Positions 52,795 through 61,677 of a stretch of 64,000 bases of DNA are shown in pieces (positions within the stretch are counted from its first letter, which is position 1; every line of letters begins with the position of its first letter). The stretch lies in NCBI RefSeq assembly GCF_003071065.1, contig NZ_QCXX01000004.1:614-64613 (forward strand), written 5' to 3'. The notes beneath the pieces were generated by a model, which saw nothing but the letters and a program-made list of their open reading frames with translations, was not told where the DNA came from and made no database searches. Source of the stretch: Sphingobacterium athyrii (GTDB lineage: Bacteria > Bacteroidota > Bacteroidia > Sphingobacteriales > Sphingobacteriaceae). The translations under genes and the position numbers were made by a program.

Positions 52795-53034
52795 ATGACA
52801 GATTTTAATTCGAATAATAATTCTAATTATAGACAGAAATCGCCTTTAAAGCGATTTCTGTCTATTTTAGGACTATTTATGTTTGGTTTTTATTTTGTTT
52901 TGGGCCTACTGATTATTTTTTGGGATAATTTTCCCATTGAGATTAATCCGACATACAAAACAGTCTTTGGCGTTGTATTGATCCTCTATTCTTTTATGCG
53001 GTTTGTACGACTTTGGCAAAACAATTTTAATTAG
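52795..53034 (+). CDS. Small two-helix membrane protein of the tonB operon
   Basis: 79 residues. An Asn-rich N-terminus (DFNSNNNSNYRQ), then two membrane helices (~21-44 and 51-70). Not recognised. It lies 1 nt after tonB and is therefore part of the same mRNA. Its codons 13-23 lie inside a perfect 13-bp inverted repeat (52831-52863), so RNA structure is encoded within the gene. It could be a small accessory subunit of the ExbBD-TonB machine, but that is inference from position only. Confidence 0.7.
   Translation: MTDFNSNNNSNYRQKSPLKRFLSILGLFMFGFYFVLGLLIIFWDNFPIEINPTYKTVFGVVLILYSFMRFVRLWQNNFN
52831..52863 (+). repeat. Perfect inverted repeat inside the small membrane protein gene
   Basis: A 13-bp stem AGACAGAAATCGC and GCGATTTCTGTCT, loop CTTTAAA, entirely within coding sequence, 37 nt after tonB. 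It is followed by ATTTTAGG, a weak U-tract. This could be a leaky terminator or processing site that sets the ratio between tonB and the genes after it. Confidence 0.6.
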
Positions 53035-53110
53035 CGGCTGGCGCTCTTTTTAATTTCAATTAACTCTCTTCAAAAATTAAACTATTCTTTTATTTTAATT
53101 GTCTAATTAT

Positions 53111-54049
53111 ATGATGTATCGTATGAGAAAATATAGTGTAATTCTTGTAATGCTTGGACTTTGTGCAGGATTATTTCAATCTTGCAAAGACAGGACCAAG
53201 GAGAAAAAGGAGAGTGATGATATTCTAACGGGCAAACTGCCGGTGTTAGTCGATCAGACGTTATTGCCGATCATTAAAGAATCTGCTGATGTATTTGAGA
53301 GTTCTTATCCGAATTCTAGCCTTGAGCTGATGGCCAGGCCAGAAATCAAAACGGTCAATGCTTTGCTGGCGGATTCTGCTTATGTGGTCGTATTGACTAG
53401 AAAGCTCACCGCTCAGGAAGATGAATACTTTAAGAAGCGTGGTATTCAACCTAAAATTTTCCAGATGGCATCCGATGCTGTGGTATTAATCAATAATCGG
53501 AGTAGTGCTGATACTATAATGTCTCAAAAGAACGTTAAGTCTTTGTTGGAGGGTAGTGTAAGTGGCCAACGGTTGGTTTTTGATAATGCCAATTCAAGTA
53601 CTTTACGTTTTTTAAAGGATTACTATAAGTTGGAGAAAATTGATCCAAAGGCTATTTCAGCGATGAAAGACAGCGAGGATGTGATGAAGTACATCAGTGA
53701 AAATGCTAATGCTGTGGGTGTTATCGGATATAATTGGTACTTGAAAGCAGTTGAAAAAAATTCGCAATTATTGGATAAAATTCGTACATTGAGCATCGAA
53801 AATGTTAGTGCGGGGGCAGACAAGGCACATTTTTATAAGCCATCACAGTCAACCATAGCCGACGGAGTGTATCCGTTCATAAGACCGGTTTACATTATGA
53901 ACTATCAGCCCAACATGGGTTTGGGCCTAGGCTTCAGTGCTTTTTTGACAGGAGATCGCGGCCAGCGGATCATATTAAAAGCGGGATTAGTTCCTGCAAC
54001 AATGCCCGGACGTGAGATCATTATTAGAGATGAGAGTTATATTAAATAG
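53111..54049 (+). CDS. PstS-like substrate-binding lipoprotein
   Basis: 312 residues. Lipobox LFQSC (Cys 25), then a periplasmic-binding-protein fold of the phosphate-binding type: VDQTLLPIIKESADVFESSYPNSSLEL, LTRKLTAQEDEYF, VLINNRSSADTIMS, SSTLRFLKDYY (the Ser/Thr-rich anion loop and arginine region) and IGYNWYLKAVE. No ABC permease or ATPase is encoded here; instead it sits in the TonB operon, 61 nt after the small membrane protein gene. It may bind phosphate or another anion, or act as a structural part of the envelope motor. Starts at 53111 or 53123 are both possible. Confidence 0.85.
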   Translation: MMYRMRKYSVILVMLGLCAGLFQSCKDRTKEKKESDDILTGKLPVLVDQTLLPIIKESADVFESSYPNSSLELMARPEIKTVNALLADSAYVVVLTRKLTAQEDEYFKKRGIQPKIFQMASDAVVLINNRSSADTIMSQKNVKSLLEGSVSGQRLVFDNANSSTLRFLKDYYKLEKIDPKAISAMKDSEDVMKYISENANAVGVIGYNWYLKAVEKNSQLLDKIRTLSIENVSAGADKAHFYKPSQSTIADGVYPFIRPVYIMNYQPNMGLGLGFSAFLTGDRGQRIILKAGLVPATMPGREIIIRDESYIK

Positions 54050-54074
54050 ATAATAAATAGTACAAAAATAGATT

Positions 54075-55895
54075 ATGACAAACAGTAAATTATTATTTAG
54101 TCTTTTATTGGCTGGGTCTGTGGGCACAGTAAGTGCACAGAGTTTGAAAGATGCTAGAGCAGCCATCGAGGCTGAAAACTATGGTAAAGCGAAAACTATT
54201 CTTCAACAGTTAGTGACTAAGCAACCTAAGAATGGAGATAATTATTTCTATTTGGGTCAAGTTTATTTGGTAAACGACAGAGCAGACTCTGCCGCTGCAA
54301 TTTTCAACCAAGGTTTGACTAATGATCCAAAAGCGACAATTAACAACGTAGGTTTGGGTTATGTTGACTTACTGAAAAAGGATAAAGCTAGTGCTGAATC
54401 CAAGTTTGCTTTGGCAACTGCAAAATTAGGTAAAAAAGATTACGAGCCATTATTGGAAATCGGTCGTGCATATATCAATACGCCAGAGCCAGACTATGCG
54501 AAAGCTTTGGAATATCTGACACAAGCGAAAGCAAAAAATACCAAGGATATAGCCATTCCTTTAGCTTTAGGTGATGCGTACCGTGGATTGAGAGAAGGTT
54601 CGTTGGCGTATACCAGCTATGGTGACGCAATGGATATTGATCAAAATTCGGTTAAAGCCAAAGTTGGTCAGGCAATTATCGTTCGTGGCGCACAAGCCTA
54701 TGACGAGGCTGTAACTCAATTGGAAGCGATTGTTGCTGAAACACCGACTTATGCACCGACTTATCGCGAGTTGGCTGAAACGTATTACCAATGGTCGAAA
54801 ATGCCTGGAACGACAGATGAAAAATATGTTGAGTTGAACAAAAAAGGTGTTGAGCAATACAAAAAATATTTGGAAGTAGCGGGTGACAATACGTTGGAGG
54901 CAAAAATTCGTTATGCCGATTTCTTGGTTTATGCACGTCAATATGACGAGTTGAAAACTGTATCGGAAGAATTGGCTAAAAATCCTTCCATAGATCCAAA
55001 AATCTATCGTTATTTGGGATATATCGCGTTCCAAAAATCGAAAGATTATCCAAAAGCATTGGAATATTTGAACCAAATGTTCAGCAAAATGGAGAAAGAC
55101 CGTGTGATCCCGCTGGATTATATGTACCTAGGTATGGCTGAAATTGCTACTAACAGTCCGAAACCTGCTGCTCCGGCTGCTGGTGCGGATAGTACAGCAA
55201 CGGATAGCACGGCTGTAGCGGCTGCTCCAGTTTTGACTCCGGAAAACACAGCAAATATCCAAAAAGGTATTGCAAACATTAAGAAAGCGATTGAAGGAGA
55301 TAAAGAATTGTTGGGTGAAGTTGCTGAATTGGCATTTGCGAAATACCAAGAGCAAGAATTACAGACTGCAATATCTTTATTCGGACTTGTAGGCGAGTAT
55401 AAAGATTCTCCTTACTACTTCGATTCGCACTATTACGCTGGTGAGGGTAGCTACCAAATTGGTTTCAAAAAAGATACTCAAGCGAAAGATGCTGAAGGAA
55501 ACTATGTTAATCAAGATTTAAGAAATCAAGCTATTGCTGATTTTGGTAATGCTCAAAAGGAGCTTACAATCATTGAAACTACCGATAATAAAGAGGCACA
55601 AGATAAATACTTAGTGAATGCGTTATATTACAAAGCATTTTCAGCTTTGGGAGCGGATGATATGGCGCAGCCAAAAGGTGATTTTGTTGCTGCATTCCAA
55701 AAATTGATTGATACAATTAATCAAAGAGGTACGCAAGAGAAAAATAAAGCGTATTTGGTAGATGGTTATACTTACATTGGTCTTTTTCATTACTTGAAGC
55801 AAGATACAGTGAAAGCAAAGCAAGCCTTCCAGAAAGTATTGGAAATTGATCCTGCAAACGAGGATGTTAAAGGATACTTAGACGCTTTGAAATAA
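54075..55895 (+). CDS. Large periplasmic TPR protein of the tonB operon
   Basis: 606 residues. Signal peptide (SKLLFSLLLAGSVGTVSAQ), then tetratricopeptide repeats over most of the length: AAIEAENYGKAKTILQQLV, DNYFYLGQVYLVNDRADSAAAIF, DYAKALEYLTQAK, and a final VKAKQAFQKVLEIDPANEDV. A low-complexity insert rich in Ala, Thr and Asp (~368-390) divides the two halves. It is the last gene before a strong terminator. Together with the PstS-like protein it may form an envelope complex near ExbBD-TonB; the partner is unknown. Confidence 0.85.
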   Translation: MTNSKLLFSLLLAGSVGTVSAQSLKDARAAIEAENYGKAKTILQQLVTKQPKNGDNYFYLGQVYLVNDRADSAAAIFNQGLTNDPKATINNVGLGYVDLLKKDKASAESKFALATAKLGKKDYEPLLEIGRAYINTPEPDYAKALEYLTQAKAKNTKDIAIPLALGDAYRGLREGSLAYTSYGDAMDIDQNSVKAKVGQAIIVRGAQAYDEAVTQLEAIVAETPTYAPTYRELAETYYQWSKMPGTTDEKYVELNKKGVEQYKKYLEVAGDNTLEAKIRYADFLVYARQYDELKTVSEELAKNPSIDPKIYRYLGYIAFQKSKDYPKALEYLNQMFSKMEKDRVIPLDYMYLGMAEIATNSPKPAAPAAGADSTATDSTAVAAAPVLTPENTANIQKGIANIKKAIEGDKELLGEVAELAFAKYQEQELQTAISLFGLVGEYKDSPYYFDSHYYAGEGSYQIGFKKDTQAKDAEGNYVNQDLRNQAIADFGNAQKELTIIETTDNKEAQDKYLVNALYYKAFSALGADDMAQPKGDFVAAFQKLIDTINQRGTQEKNKAYLVDGYTYIGLFHYLKQDTVKAKQAFQKVLEIDPANEDVKGYLDALK

Positions 55896-55920
55896 GCTTA
55901 ACTGAAATCATTCTAAATTA

Positions 55921-55950
55921 GGCGCAGATCGTACGATCTGCGCCTTTTTT
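55921..55950 (+). terminator. Intrinsic terminator of the exbB-tonB-TPR operon
   Basis: A perfect palindrome (arms GGCGCAGATCGT / ACGATCTGCGCC) followed by T6, 25 nt after the TPR gene. Confidence 0.92.
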
Positions 55951-56014
55951 GTTTTGATTTTAGTCATGGAATCTCTATATTTAAAGACAGTTACCAATAT
56001 AAATTTTGATTGAG

Positions 56015-56389
56015 ATGGAGCACGCCAATAGTATGCCGATAGATTACATACCTATATTAATACAGCTCATTGTAGCCGTAGGTTTTGGGGTAGGTACCAT
56101 TATTATTACACATCTTATAGGGCCAAAAGTCCGGACGGAAAATAAGCTCGGGGCGTTTGAGTCCGGTGTAGAAGTCGTCGGAAATGCTCGGCAGCCTTTT
56201 TCAATTAAGTATTTTCTGGTCGCGATCCTGTTTGTCATTTTTGATGTTGAGGTTATTTTCATGTATCCATGGGCCGTCAATTTTAGAGAAATGGGCTTTC
56301 AGGGCTTGATCGAGATGTTTATTTTCATGGGATTGCTCTTATTGGGCTTTATCTATGTCATTAAGAAAAAAGCTTTGAACTGGGACTAA
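56015..56389 (+). CDS. nuoA: NADH-quinone oxidoreductase subunit A
   Basis: 124 residues, three membrane helices (~10-32, 65-85, 93-115). The conserved NuoA loop is visible as YESG-type [20 protein letters not shown], followed by [17 protein letters not shown]. The ATG at 56015 is used; a TTG three codons upstream is also open. First gene of the complex I operon, about 65 nt after the preceding terminator. The bases before it (TAAATTTTG) resemble a -7 element with one extra T. Confidence 0.95.
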   Translation: MEHANSMPIDYIPILIQLIVAVGFGVGTIIITHLIGPKVRTENKLGAFESGVEVVGNARQPFSIKYFLVAILFVIFDVEVIFMYPWAVNFREMGFQGLIEMFIFMGLLLLGFIYVIKKKALNWD

Positions 56390-56451
56390 ACAGTCCTGAA
56401 ACGATTGGCTACAAGGGCCGATTGTACTTAAACCTTATAAATCGTCTTTTC

Positions 56452-57003
56452 ATGAGTGATATAAAATTGGCAGAAGCTCCTCCGGGAGTAGAAGGCGCAG
56501 GATTCTTTGCGACAAGTTTGGATAAAGCGATCGGATTGGCACGTGCAAACTCATTGTGGCCCCTGCCTTTTGCCACATCCTGCTGTGGTATCGAATTTAT
56601 GGCTACGATGGGTTCTACTTACGATTTGGCTAGATTCGGTGCAGAACGGCCAAGCTTTTCTCCGCGCCAGGCAGATATGCTGTTGGTCATGGGAACTATT
56701 GCAAAGAAGATGGCTCCTGTCCTGAGACAGGTCTATGTGCAGATGGCGGAGCCCCGTTGGGTGATTGCAGTGGGAGCCTGTGCTTCCAGTGGCGGGATCT
56801 TTGATACCTATTCTGTGTTACAGGGTATTGATGAGATTATTCCTGTGGACGTTTATGTGCCCGGTTGTCCTCCTCGGCCCGAGGCTATTTTGGATGGTGT
56901 ATTGCGCTTACAGGATATCGTTAAAAATGAGTCCTTAAATAGGCGAAATACACCCGAATATAGGGCGCTATTAGAAAAATACGGTATACATACAAATAAA
57001 TAA
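56452..57003 (+). CDS. nuoB: NADH-quinone oxidoreductase subunit B
   Basis: 183 residues, holding the last iron-sulphur cluster (N2) before quinone. The tandem cysteines are in [10 protein letters not shown] (Cys 44, Cys 45), with VGACASSGG (Cys 110) and [10 protein letters not shown] (Cys 139) completing the ligand set. The ATG at 56452 is chosen; a longer TTG start at 56422 would add ten residues without family support. nuoC follows by 3 nt. Confidence 0.97.
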   Translation: MSDIKLAEAPPGVEGAGFFATSLDKAIGLARANSLWPLPFATSCCGIEFMATMGSTYDLARFGAERPSFSPRQADMLLVMGTIAKKMAPVLRQVYVQMAEPRWVIAVGACASSGGIFDTYSVLQGIDEIIPVDVYVPGCPPRPEAILDGVLRLQDIVKNESLNRRNTPEYRALLEKYGIHTNK

Positions 57004-57006
57004 AGG

Positions 57007-57501
57007 ATGGAGAACAGTTTTTTATTGGAGAAACTCCAAGGAAATTTTCCGGCAAAGATTGTAGAAATTCCAGATGCGCATCATTTATTGACCATTCTTG
57101 TGGATGTCGAAGATATCACCGCTGTGCTGCGCTTTCTGAAGTTGGACAATGAATTACAGTTTATTCATTTAACAGATATTACTGCGGTACATTATCCGCA
57201 TCTGGAGAAAGAGTTTGCTGTTGTCTATCACATTCATAGTTTGATTCACAATATCCGTATACGAGTAAAAGTGTTTTTATATGGTCCAAATCCGGAAATA
57301 CCAACAGCTACGGTTGTTTGGAAAGGGGCGAATTGGATGGAGCGTGAGACGTATGATTTTTTTGGTGTAAATTTTATAGGACATCCGGATTTGAGAAGAA
57401 TCCTGAATGTTGACGATATGGATGTGTTTCCGATGCGAAAGGAATATCCTTTGGAAGATCCAAATCGAGTAGATAAGAAAGATTTGTATTTCGGCCGTTA
57501 A
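57007..57501 (+). CDS. nuoC: NADH-quinone oxidoreductase subunit C
   Basis: 164 residues of the 30-kDa subunit family. Contains FAVVYHIHSLIHNIRIRVKV, the WMERETYDFFGVNFIGHPDLRRIL motif and the final YPLEDP. It is separate from NuoD, unlike the CD fusion of E. coli. It lies 10 nt before nuoD. Confidence 0.96.
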   Translation: MENSFLLEKLQGNFPAKIVEIPDAHHLLTILVDVEDITAVLRFLKLDNELQFIHLTDITAVHYPHLEKEFAVVYHIHSLIHNIRIRVKVFLYGPNPEIPTATVVWKGANWMERETYDFFGVNFIGHPDLRRILNVDDMDVFPMRKEYPLEDPNRVDKKDLYFGR

Positions 57502-57511
57502 TTTATATGAT

Positions 57512-58747
57512 ATGAGCGAGTTTATAAGCAAGATAACATCTAATCAGCCAGTTTTCGAGGATAATGATCCACAGGATGAGCTAATCACCCTGAATATTGG
57601 CCCTACGCACCCCGCTACACATGGGGTATTCCAGAATGTGGTGCAGATAGATGGGGAGCGTATCGTCAGTGGTGTTTCCACTATAGGCTATATTCATCGT
57701 GCTTTTGAAAAAATTGCTGAACACAGACCGTTTTATCAGATCACTCCACTCACGGATCGTTTAAATTATTGTTCAGCACCCATTAACAATATGGGCTGGC
57801 ACATGACGGTTGAAAAACTGTTGGAAATCGAAATTCCAAAGCGCGTGCAATATATGCGGGTCATTGTGATGGAGCTCGCCCGTATAGCCGACCATATCAT
57901 TTGCAATGGAATTTTGGGTGTCGATACAGGGGCTTTTTCTGGTTTCTTGTATGTGATGCAGGAACGTGAATTTATCTATGAGATCTTTGAAGAAATCTGT
58001 GGGGCGCGCCTGACGACAAATATTGGTCGTATTGGCGGATTTGAACGTGATTTCAATGCTGTTGCCTTTGAGAAAATCCGTGAATTTTTGAAACGCTATC
58101 CCCCGGTATTGAAAGAGTTTGAGGAGATGTTTGTGCGAAACAGGATCTTTATTGAACGAACTTCGGGTGTCGCTGCCGTTACTCCGGAGGAGGCATTGGA
58201 TTACGGTTGGTCCGGACCAATCCTAAGGGCGACAGGTGTAGACTATGATATTCGGGTACAAAACCCCTACTGTTCGTATGAAGAGTTTGATTTTGATGTG
58301 CCTGTCGGAGCAACGGGGGATGTATATGACCGATTTATGGTCCGGAACGAGGAAATGTGGCAATCACTTCGCATCATTGAGCAAGCGTTGGAAAAAATAG
58401 AGAAAGAACCTAAAGGTGTGTTTCATGCGGAGGTGCCCGATTTTTATCTGCCACCGAAAGAACAGGTTTATACCAATATGGAAGCGCTGATCTATCACTT
58501 TAAAATCGTCATGGGTGAGGTAGACACACCTAAAGCTGAAGTATATCATTCGGTAGAGGGAGCAAACGGCGAACTGGGCTTTTATTTGATTCATGATGGC
58601 GGACGTTCGCCCTATCGTCTTCACTTTAGACGACCTTCTTTTGTCAATTATCAAATGTTTGCTCCAATGAGCGCAGGTATGTTGATATCAGATGCGATTT
58701 TAAATATGAGTAGTCTTAACGTTATAGCAGGAGAATTAGATGCTTAG
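57512..58747 (+). CDS. nuoD: NADH-quinone oxidoreductase subunit D
   Basis: 411 residues of the 49-kDa family that lines the quinone site. N-terminal NIGPTHPATHGVFQNV with the two conserved His, then YIHRAFEKIAEHRPFYQ, CSAPINNMGWHMTVEKL and the C-terminal DGGRSPYRLHFRRPSF. The last four codons overlap the start of nuoE by 8 nt. A menaquinone acceptor is expected in this phylum. Confidence 0.97.
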   Translation: MSEFISKITSNQPVFEDNDPQDELITLNIGPTHPATHGVFQNVVQIDGERIVSGVSTIGYIHRAFEKIAEHRPFYQITPLTDRLNYCSAPINNMGWHMTVEKLLEIEIPKRVQYMRVIVMELARIADHIICNGILGVDTGAFSGFLYVMQEREFIYEIFEEICGARLTTNIGRIGGFERDFNAVAFEKIREFLKRYPPVLKEFEEMFVRNRIFIERTSGVAAVTPEEALDYGWSGPILRATGVDYDIRVQNPYCSYEEFDFDVPVGATGDVYDRFMVRNEEMWQSLRIIEQALEKIEKEPKGVFHAEVPDFYLPPKEQVYTNMEALIYHFKIVMGEVDTPKAEVYHSVEGANGELGFYLIHDGGRSPYRLHFRRPSFVNYQMFAPMSAGMLISDAILNMSSLNVIAGELDA

Positions 58748-59261
58748 TGTAAAACAACATAATGAAAATGTAACGTTTTCCCCGGAACTATTGGCAAAGT
58801 TTGGCGAAGTAGTGAGCCGTTATCCGGAAGGGAAGCAAAAATCAGGTCTATTACCCATTTTGCATTTGGTCCAAGCTGAATTTGGTTGGGTTAGCGCCGA
58901 TGCAATGGATCAAGTAGCTGTTTATCTCCATATTTTACCTATTGAAGTCTATGAAGTTGCAACTTTCTATACGATGTTTCTGCTGGAACCCAAAGGTAAA
59001 TATGTCCTGGAGATCTGCCGTACCGGCCCTTGTTGTTTAGTTGGCGCAGAGCGGATCATGGGACATTTGGAGCAAAAGCTTGGTGTAAGAGAAGGTGAAG
59101 TGACGACGGATGGGCTTTTCTCTTGGCGTGGTGTGGAATGCCTTGCTGCCTGCGGATTTGGTCCCGTTCTACAGATCGGGCCGGAATATACCTTTTATGA
59201 GAATTTGGATGAAGCTAAGGTGGACGAATTGATTGATAATTTAAAAGCTAAAACAGAATAA
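58740..59261 (+). CDS. nuoE: NADH-quinone oxidoreductase subunit E
   Basis: 173 residues, thioredoxin-like fold holding a [2Fe-2S] cluster. Ligands: Cys 93 and Cys 98 in CRTGPC and Cys 134 and Cys 138 in CLAAC. The N-terminal helical part is standard. Overlaps nuoD by 8 nt and is 1 nt from nuoF. Confidence 0.97.
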   Translation: MLSVKQHNENVTFSPELLAKFGEVVSRYPEGKQKSGLLPILHLVQAEFGWVSADAMDQVAVYLHILPIEVYEVATFYTMFLLEPKGKYVLEICRTGPCCLVGAERIMGHLEQKLGVREGEVTTDGLFSWRGVECLAACGFGPVLQIGPEYTFYENLDEAKVDELIDNLKAKTE

Positions 59262-59262
59262 T

Positions 59263-60618
59263 ATGGCACGTAAACTTTTGTTGACACATATCGATGTTCC
59301 CGGCATCAATACCTTTGAGGTTTATCGTCAAAAAGGGGGCTATGTTGCTGTTGAAAAAGTAATAAAAACAATGTCTCCCGAAGATGTGGTTGAGGAGGTG
59401 AAAAAATCTGGACTACGTGGTAGAGGTGGCGCAGGCTTTCCGACAGGAATGAAATGGTCTTTTCTGGCCAAGCCAGAGGGGGTGCCGCGTTATTTGGTCT
59501 GTAATGCGGATGAGTCCGAACCGGGTACATTTAAGGACCGTTATTTGATGACACATATTCCACACGCATTGATCGAGGGGATGATTGTGTCCAGTTTTGC
59601 CCTTGGCGCAAATACATCTTATATCTATGTGCGCGGTGAAATGATGCCGCAGATCAGAATCTTGGAACGTGCCATTGCTGAAGCAAAGGCGAATGGATTT
59701 TTAGGTAAGAATATATTGGGCTCTGGCTATGATCTGGAGATTTATGTCCAACCGGGTGGAGGTGCATATATCTGTGGGGAGGAAACTGCATTATTGGAGT
59801 CTTTGGAAGGAAAACGGGGCAACCCTCGTATCAAACCTCCGTTCCCCGCTATAGCCGGATTATATAATTGCCCTACAGTAGTAAATAATGTGGAGTCTAT
59901 TGCGGCAACTGTCCCTATCATTAATCTGGGCGGAGAAGAGTACGCAACCATCGGTGTCGAGCGTAGTACAGGGACTAAATTGATTTCAGCCAGTGGTAAT
60001 ATCGTTAAACCTGGGGTATATGAAATTGAACTGGGGCTATCGGTAGAAGAATTTATCTATTCGGATGAATACTGTGGTGGTATCGCTAATGGGAAGCGGA
60101 TGAAGGCTGTTGTGGCCGGTGGTTCATCAGTCCCCATTCTGCCAGCAAACCTTATCCTGAAGACAGCTGCTGGAAATAGCCGTTTGATGACTTATGAATC
60201 CTTGTCCGACGGTGGTTTTCAAACAGGGACCATGCTTGGCTCGGGTGGTTTCATCGTATTTGACGAGGACCAATGTGTTGTTCGTAATACCTGGAACTTT
60301 GCCCGGTTCTATCACCATGAAAGCTGCGGACAATGTTCGCCCTGCCGTGAAGGAACCGGATGGATGGAAAAAGTGTTGCATAAAATTGAAAGTGGACATG
60401 GGGCTATGTCCGATATTGACTTGCTTTGGGACGTACAGCGTAAGATCGAGGGAAATACAATCTGCCCATTGGGTGATGCGGCGGCTTGGCCCGTAGCTGC
60501 AGCGATCAGACACTTTAGGGATGAATTTGAATGGCATATACTACATCCGGAGGAGTCACAAACAAGAAATTACGGATTGGCGCATTATGCGGATCCACTA
60601 CAACCAATTGTATCATAA
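59263..60618 (+). CDS. nuoF: NADH-quinone oxidoreductase subunit F
   Basis: 451 residues. It binds NADH and FMN: GRGGAGFPTGMKW and CNADESEPGTFKDR at the N-terminal side, YVQPGGGAYICGEETALLESLEG in the middle, and the [4Fe-4S] motif ESCGQCSPCREGTG near the C-terminus, with the fourth Cys in NTICPLGDAAAWP. Electron entry point of the complex. 30 nt separate it from nuoG. Confidence 0.97.
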   Translation: MARKLLLTHIDVPGINTFEVYRQKGGYVAVEKVIKTMSPEDVVEEVKKSGLRGRGGAGFPTGMKWSFLAKPEGVPRYLVCNADESEPGTFKDRYLMTHIPHALIEGMIVSSFALGANTSYIYVRGEMMPQIRILERAIAEAKANGFLGKNILGSGYDLEIYVQPGGGAYICGEETALLESLEGKRGNPRIKPPFPAIAGLYNCPTVVNNVESIAATVPIINLGGEEYATIGVERSTGTKLISASGNIVKPGVYEIELGLSVEEFIYSDEYCGGIANGKRMKAVVAGGSSVPILPANLILKTAAGNSRLMTYESLSDGGFQTGTMLGSGGFIVFDEDQCVVRNTWNFARFYHHESCGQCSPCREGTGWMEKVLHKIESGHGAMSDIDLLWDVQRKIEGNTICPLGDAAAWPVAAAIRHFRDEFEWHILHPEESQTRNYGLAHYADPLQPIVS

Positions 60619-60648
60619 TAAAAGCTGTAACGATAAATTATAACTATC

Positions 60649-61668
60649 ATGGCAGAAGCGGAAGATGTAAAGTTTAAGGTCACAATCGACGGTATACCAG
60701 TAGAGGTCGCGCCGGGGACAACCATATTGAATGCTGCAAGGCAAATTGGTGGGGACATCGTTCCACCGGCTATGTGCTATTACTCTAAACTGGAAGGGAG
60801 TGGTGGGAAGTGTCGTACTTGTTTAGTTAAGGTCTCGAAAGGCTCTGAGAAGGATCCTCGGCCGATGCCAAAACTCGTGGCCTCCTGTCGAACGACTGTT
60901 ATGGATGGCATGGAAGTGCAAAATATTACTTCGCCGGAGGTGGTCGAGGCCAGAAAGGGCGTCGTTGAGATTCTTTTGATTAATCATCCGCTGGATTGTC
61001 CGATCTGCGACCAAGCCGGAGAATGTAAGTTACAAGATCTAGGGTATGAACATGGCAGTGCCGATACACGCTATGAGTTTGATCGCCGAACATTTGAACA
61101 AATTGATCTGGGTGACAAAATACAATTGCATATGAACCGCTGTATCCTATGCTATCGTTGTGTTTATGTGGCCAACCAGTTGACGGATCAACGCGTACAT
61201 GGTATTTTGGGCCGTGGGGATCATTCGGAGATATCTACTTATATCGAAAATATCATTGACAATGATTTTTCGGGAAACGTGATTGATGTCTGTCCGGTTG
61301 GCGCGTTGACCGATAAAACTTTCCGATTCAAAAATCGGGTCTGGTTTACAAAACCGGTAGATGCACATCGTGATTGTCCAACTTGTTCGGGCAAAGTGAC
61401 ATTATGGTACAAGGGCGAAGAAGTTATTCGGGTGACGGCGCGGAAAGATGAATTTGGCGAGGTGGAAGAATTTATTTGTAATACCTGTCGTTTTGACCAG
61501 AAAAAAACAAGCGATTGGATCTTGGATGAACCGACAGAAATTGATCCACAGTCTGTTATTTCTGCCAATCATTATGAACTATTTAATCCGCCAAAAGTGG
61601 TGAAGGAAAATCCGATACTTCAGCAGCAAAATCGCGAACAGCTGGCTAGAACTGAAAAATTGAAATAA
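60649..61668 (+). CDS. nuoG: NADH-quinone oxidoreductase subunit G, short form
   Basis: 339 residues, against ~900 in E. coli: the molybdopterin-like C-terminal half is absent. The N-terminal [2Fe-2S] ferredoxin domain has Cys 43, 55, 58 and 80; the His-Cys3 cluster has His 113, Cys 117, 120 and 126; a [4Fe-4S] set has Cys 165, 168, 171 and 215. Then CPTC (243-246) and CNTC (277-280) form a further Cys4 set. The gene ends cleanly and nuoH follows by 9 nt, so this is the full gene rather than a truncation. Short NuoG is known in Bacteroidota. Confidence 0.95.
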   Translation: MAEAEDVKFKVTIDGIPVEVAPGTTILNAARQIGGDIVPPAMCYYSKLEGSGGKCRTCLVKVSKGSEKDPRPMPKLVASCRTTVMDGMEVQNITSPEVVEARKGVVEILLINHPLDCPICDQAGECKLQDLGYEHGSADTRYEFDRRTFEQIDLGDKIQLHMNRCILCYRCVYVANQLTDQRVHGILGRGDHSEISTYIENIIDNDFSGNVIDVCPVGALTDKTFRFKNRVWFTKPVDAHRDCPTCSGKVTLWYKGEEVIRVTARKDEFGEVEEFICNTCRFDQKKTSDWILDEPTEIDPQSVISANHYELFNPPKVVKENPILQQQNREQLARTEKLK

Positions 61669-61677
61669 GCACAAATC

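Noticed and set aside
53111-54049. Complete phosphate ABC transporter locus
   Set aside because: Only a PstS-like protein is present; no pstC, pstA, pstB or phoU lies next to it, and no TTAACA repeats precede it.
54567-55076. 169-codon frame on the minus strand within the TPR gene
   Set aside because: Its sequence is a mirror of the repetitive TPR codons, rich in Phe, Ile and Arg, without any domain; it is an antisense shadow.
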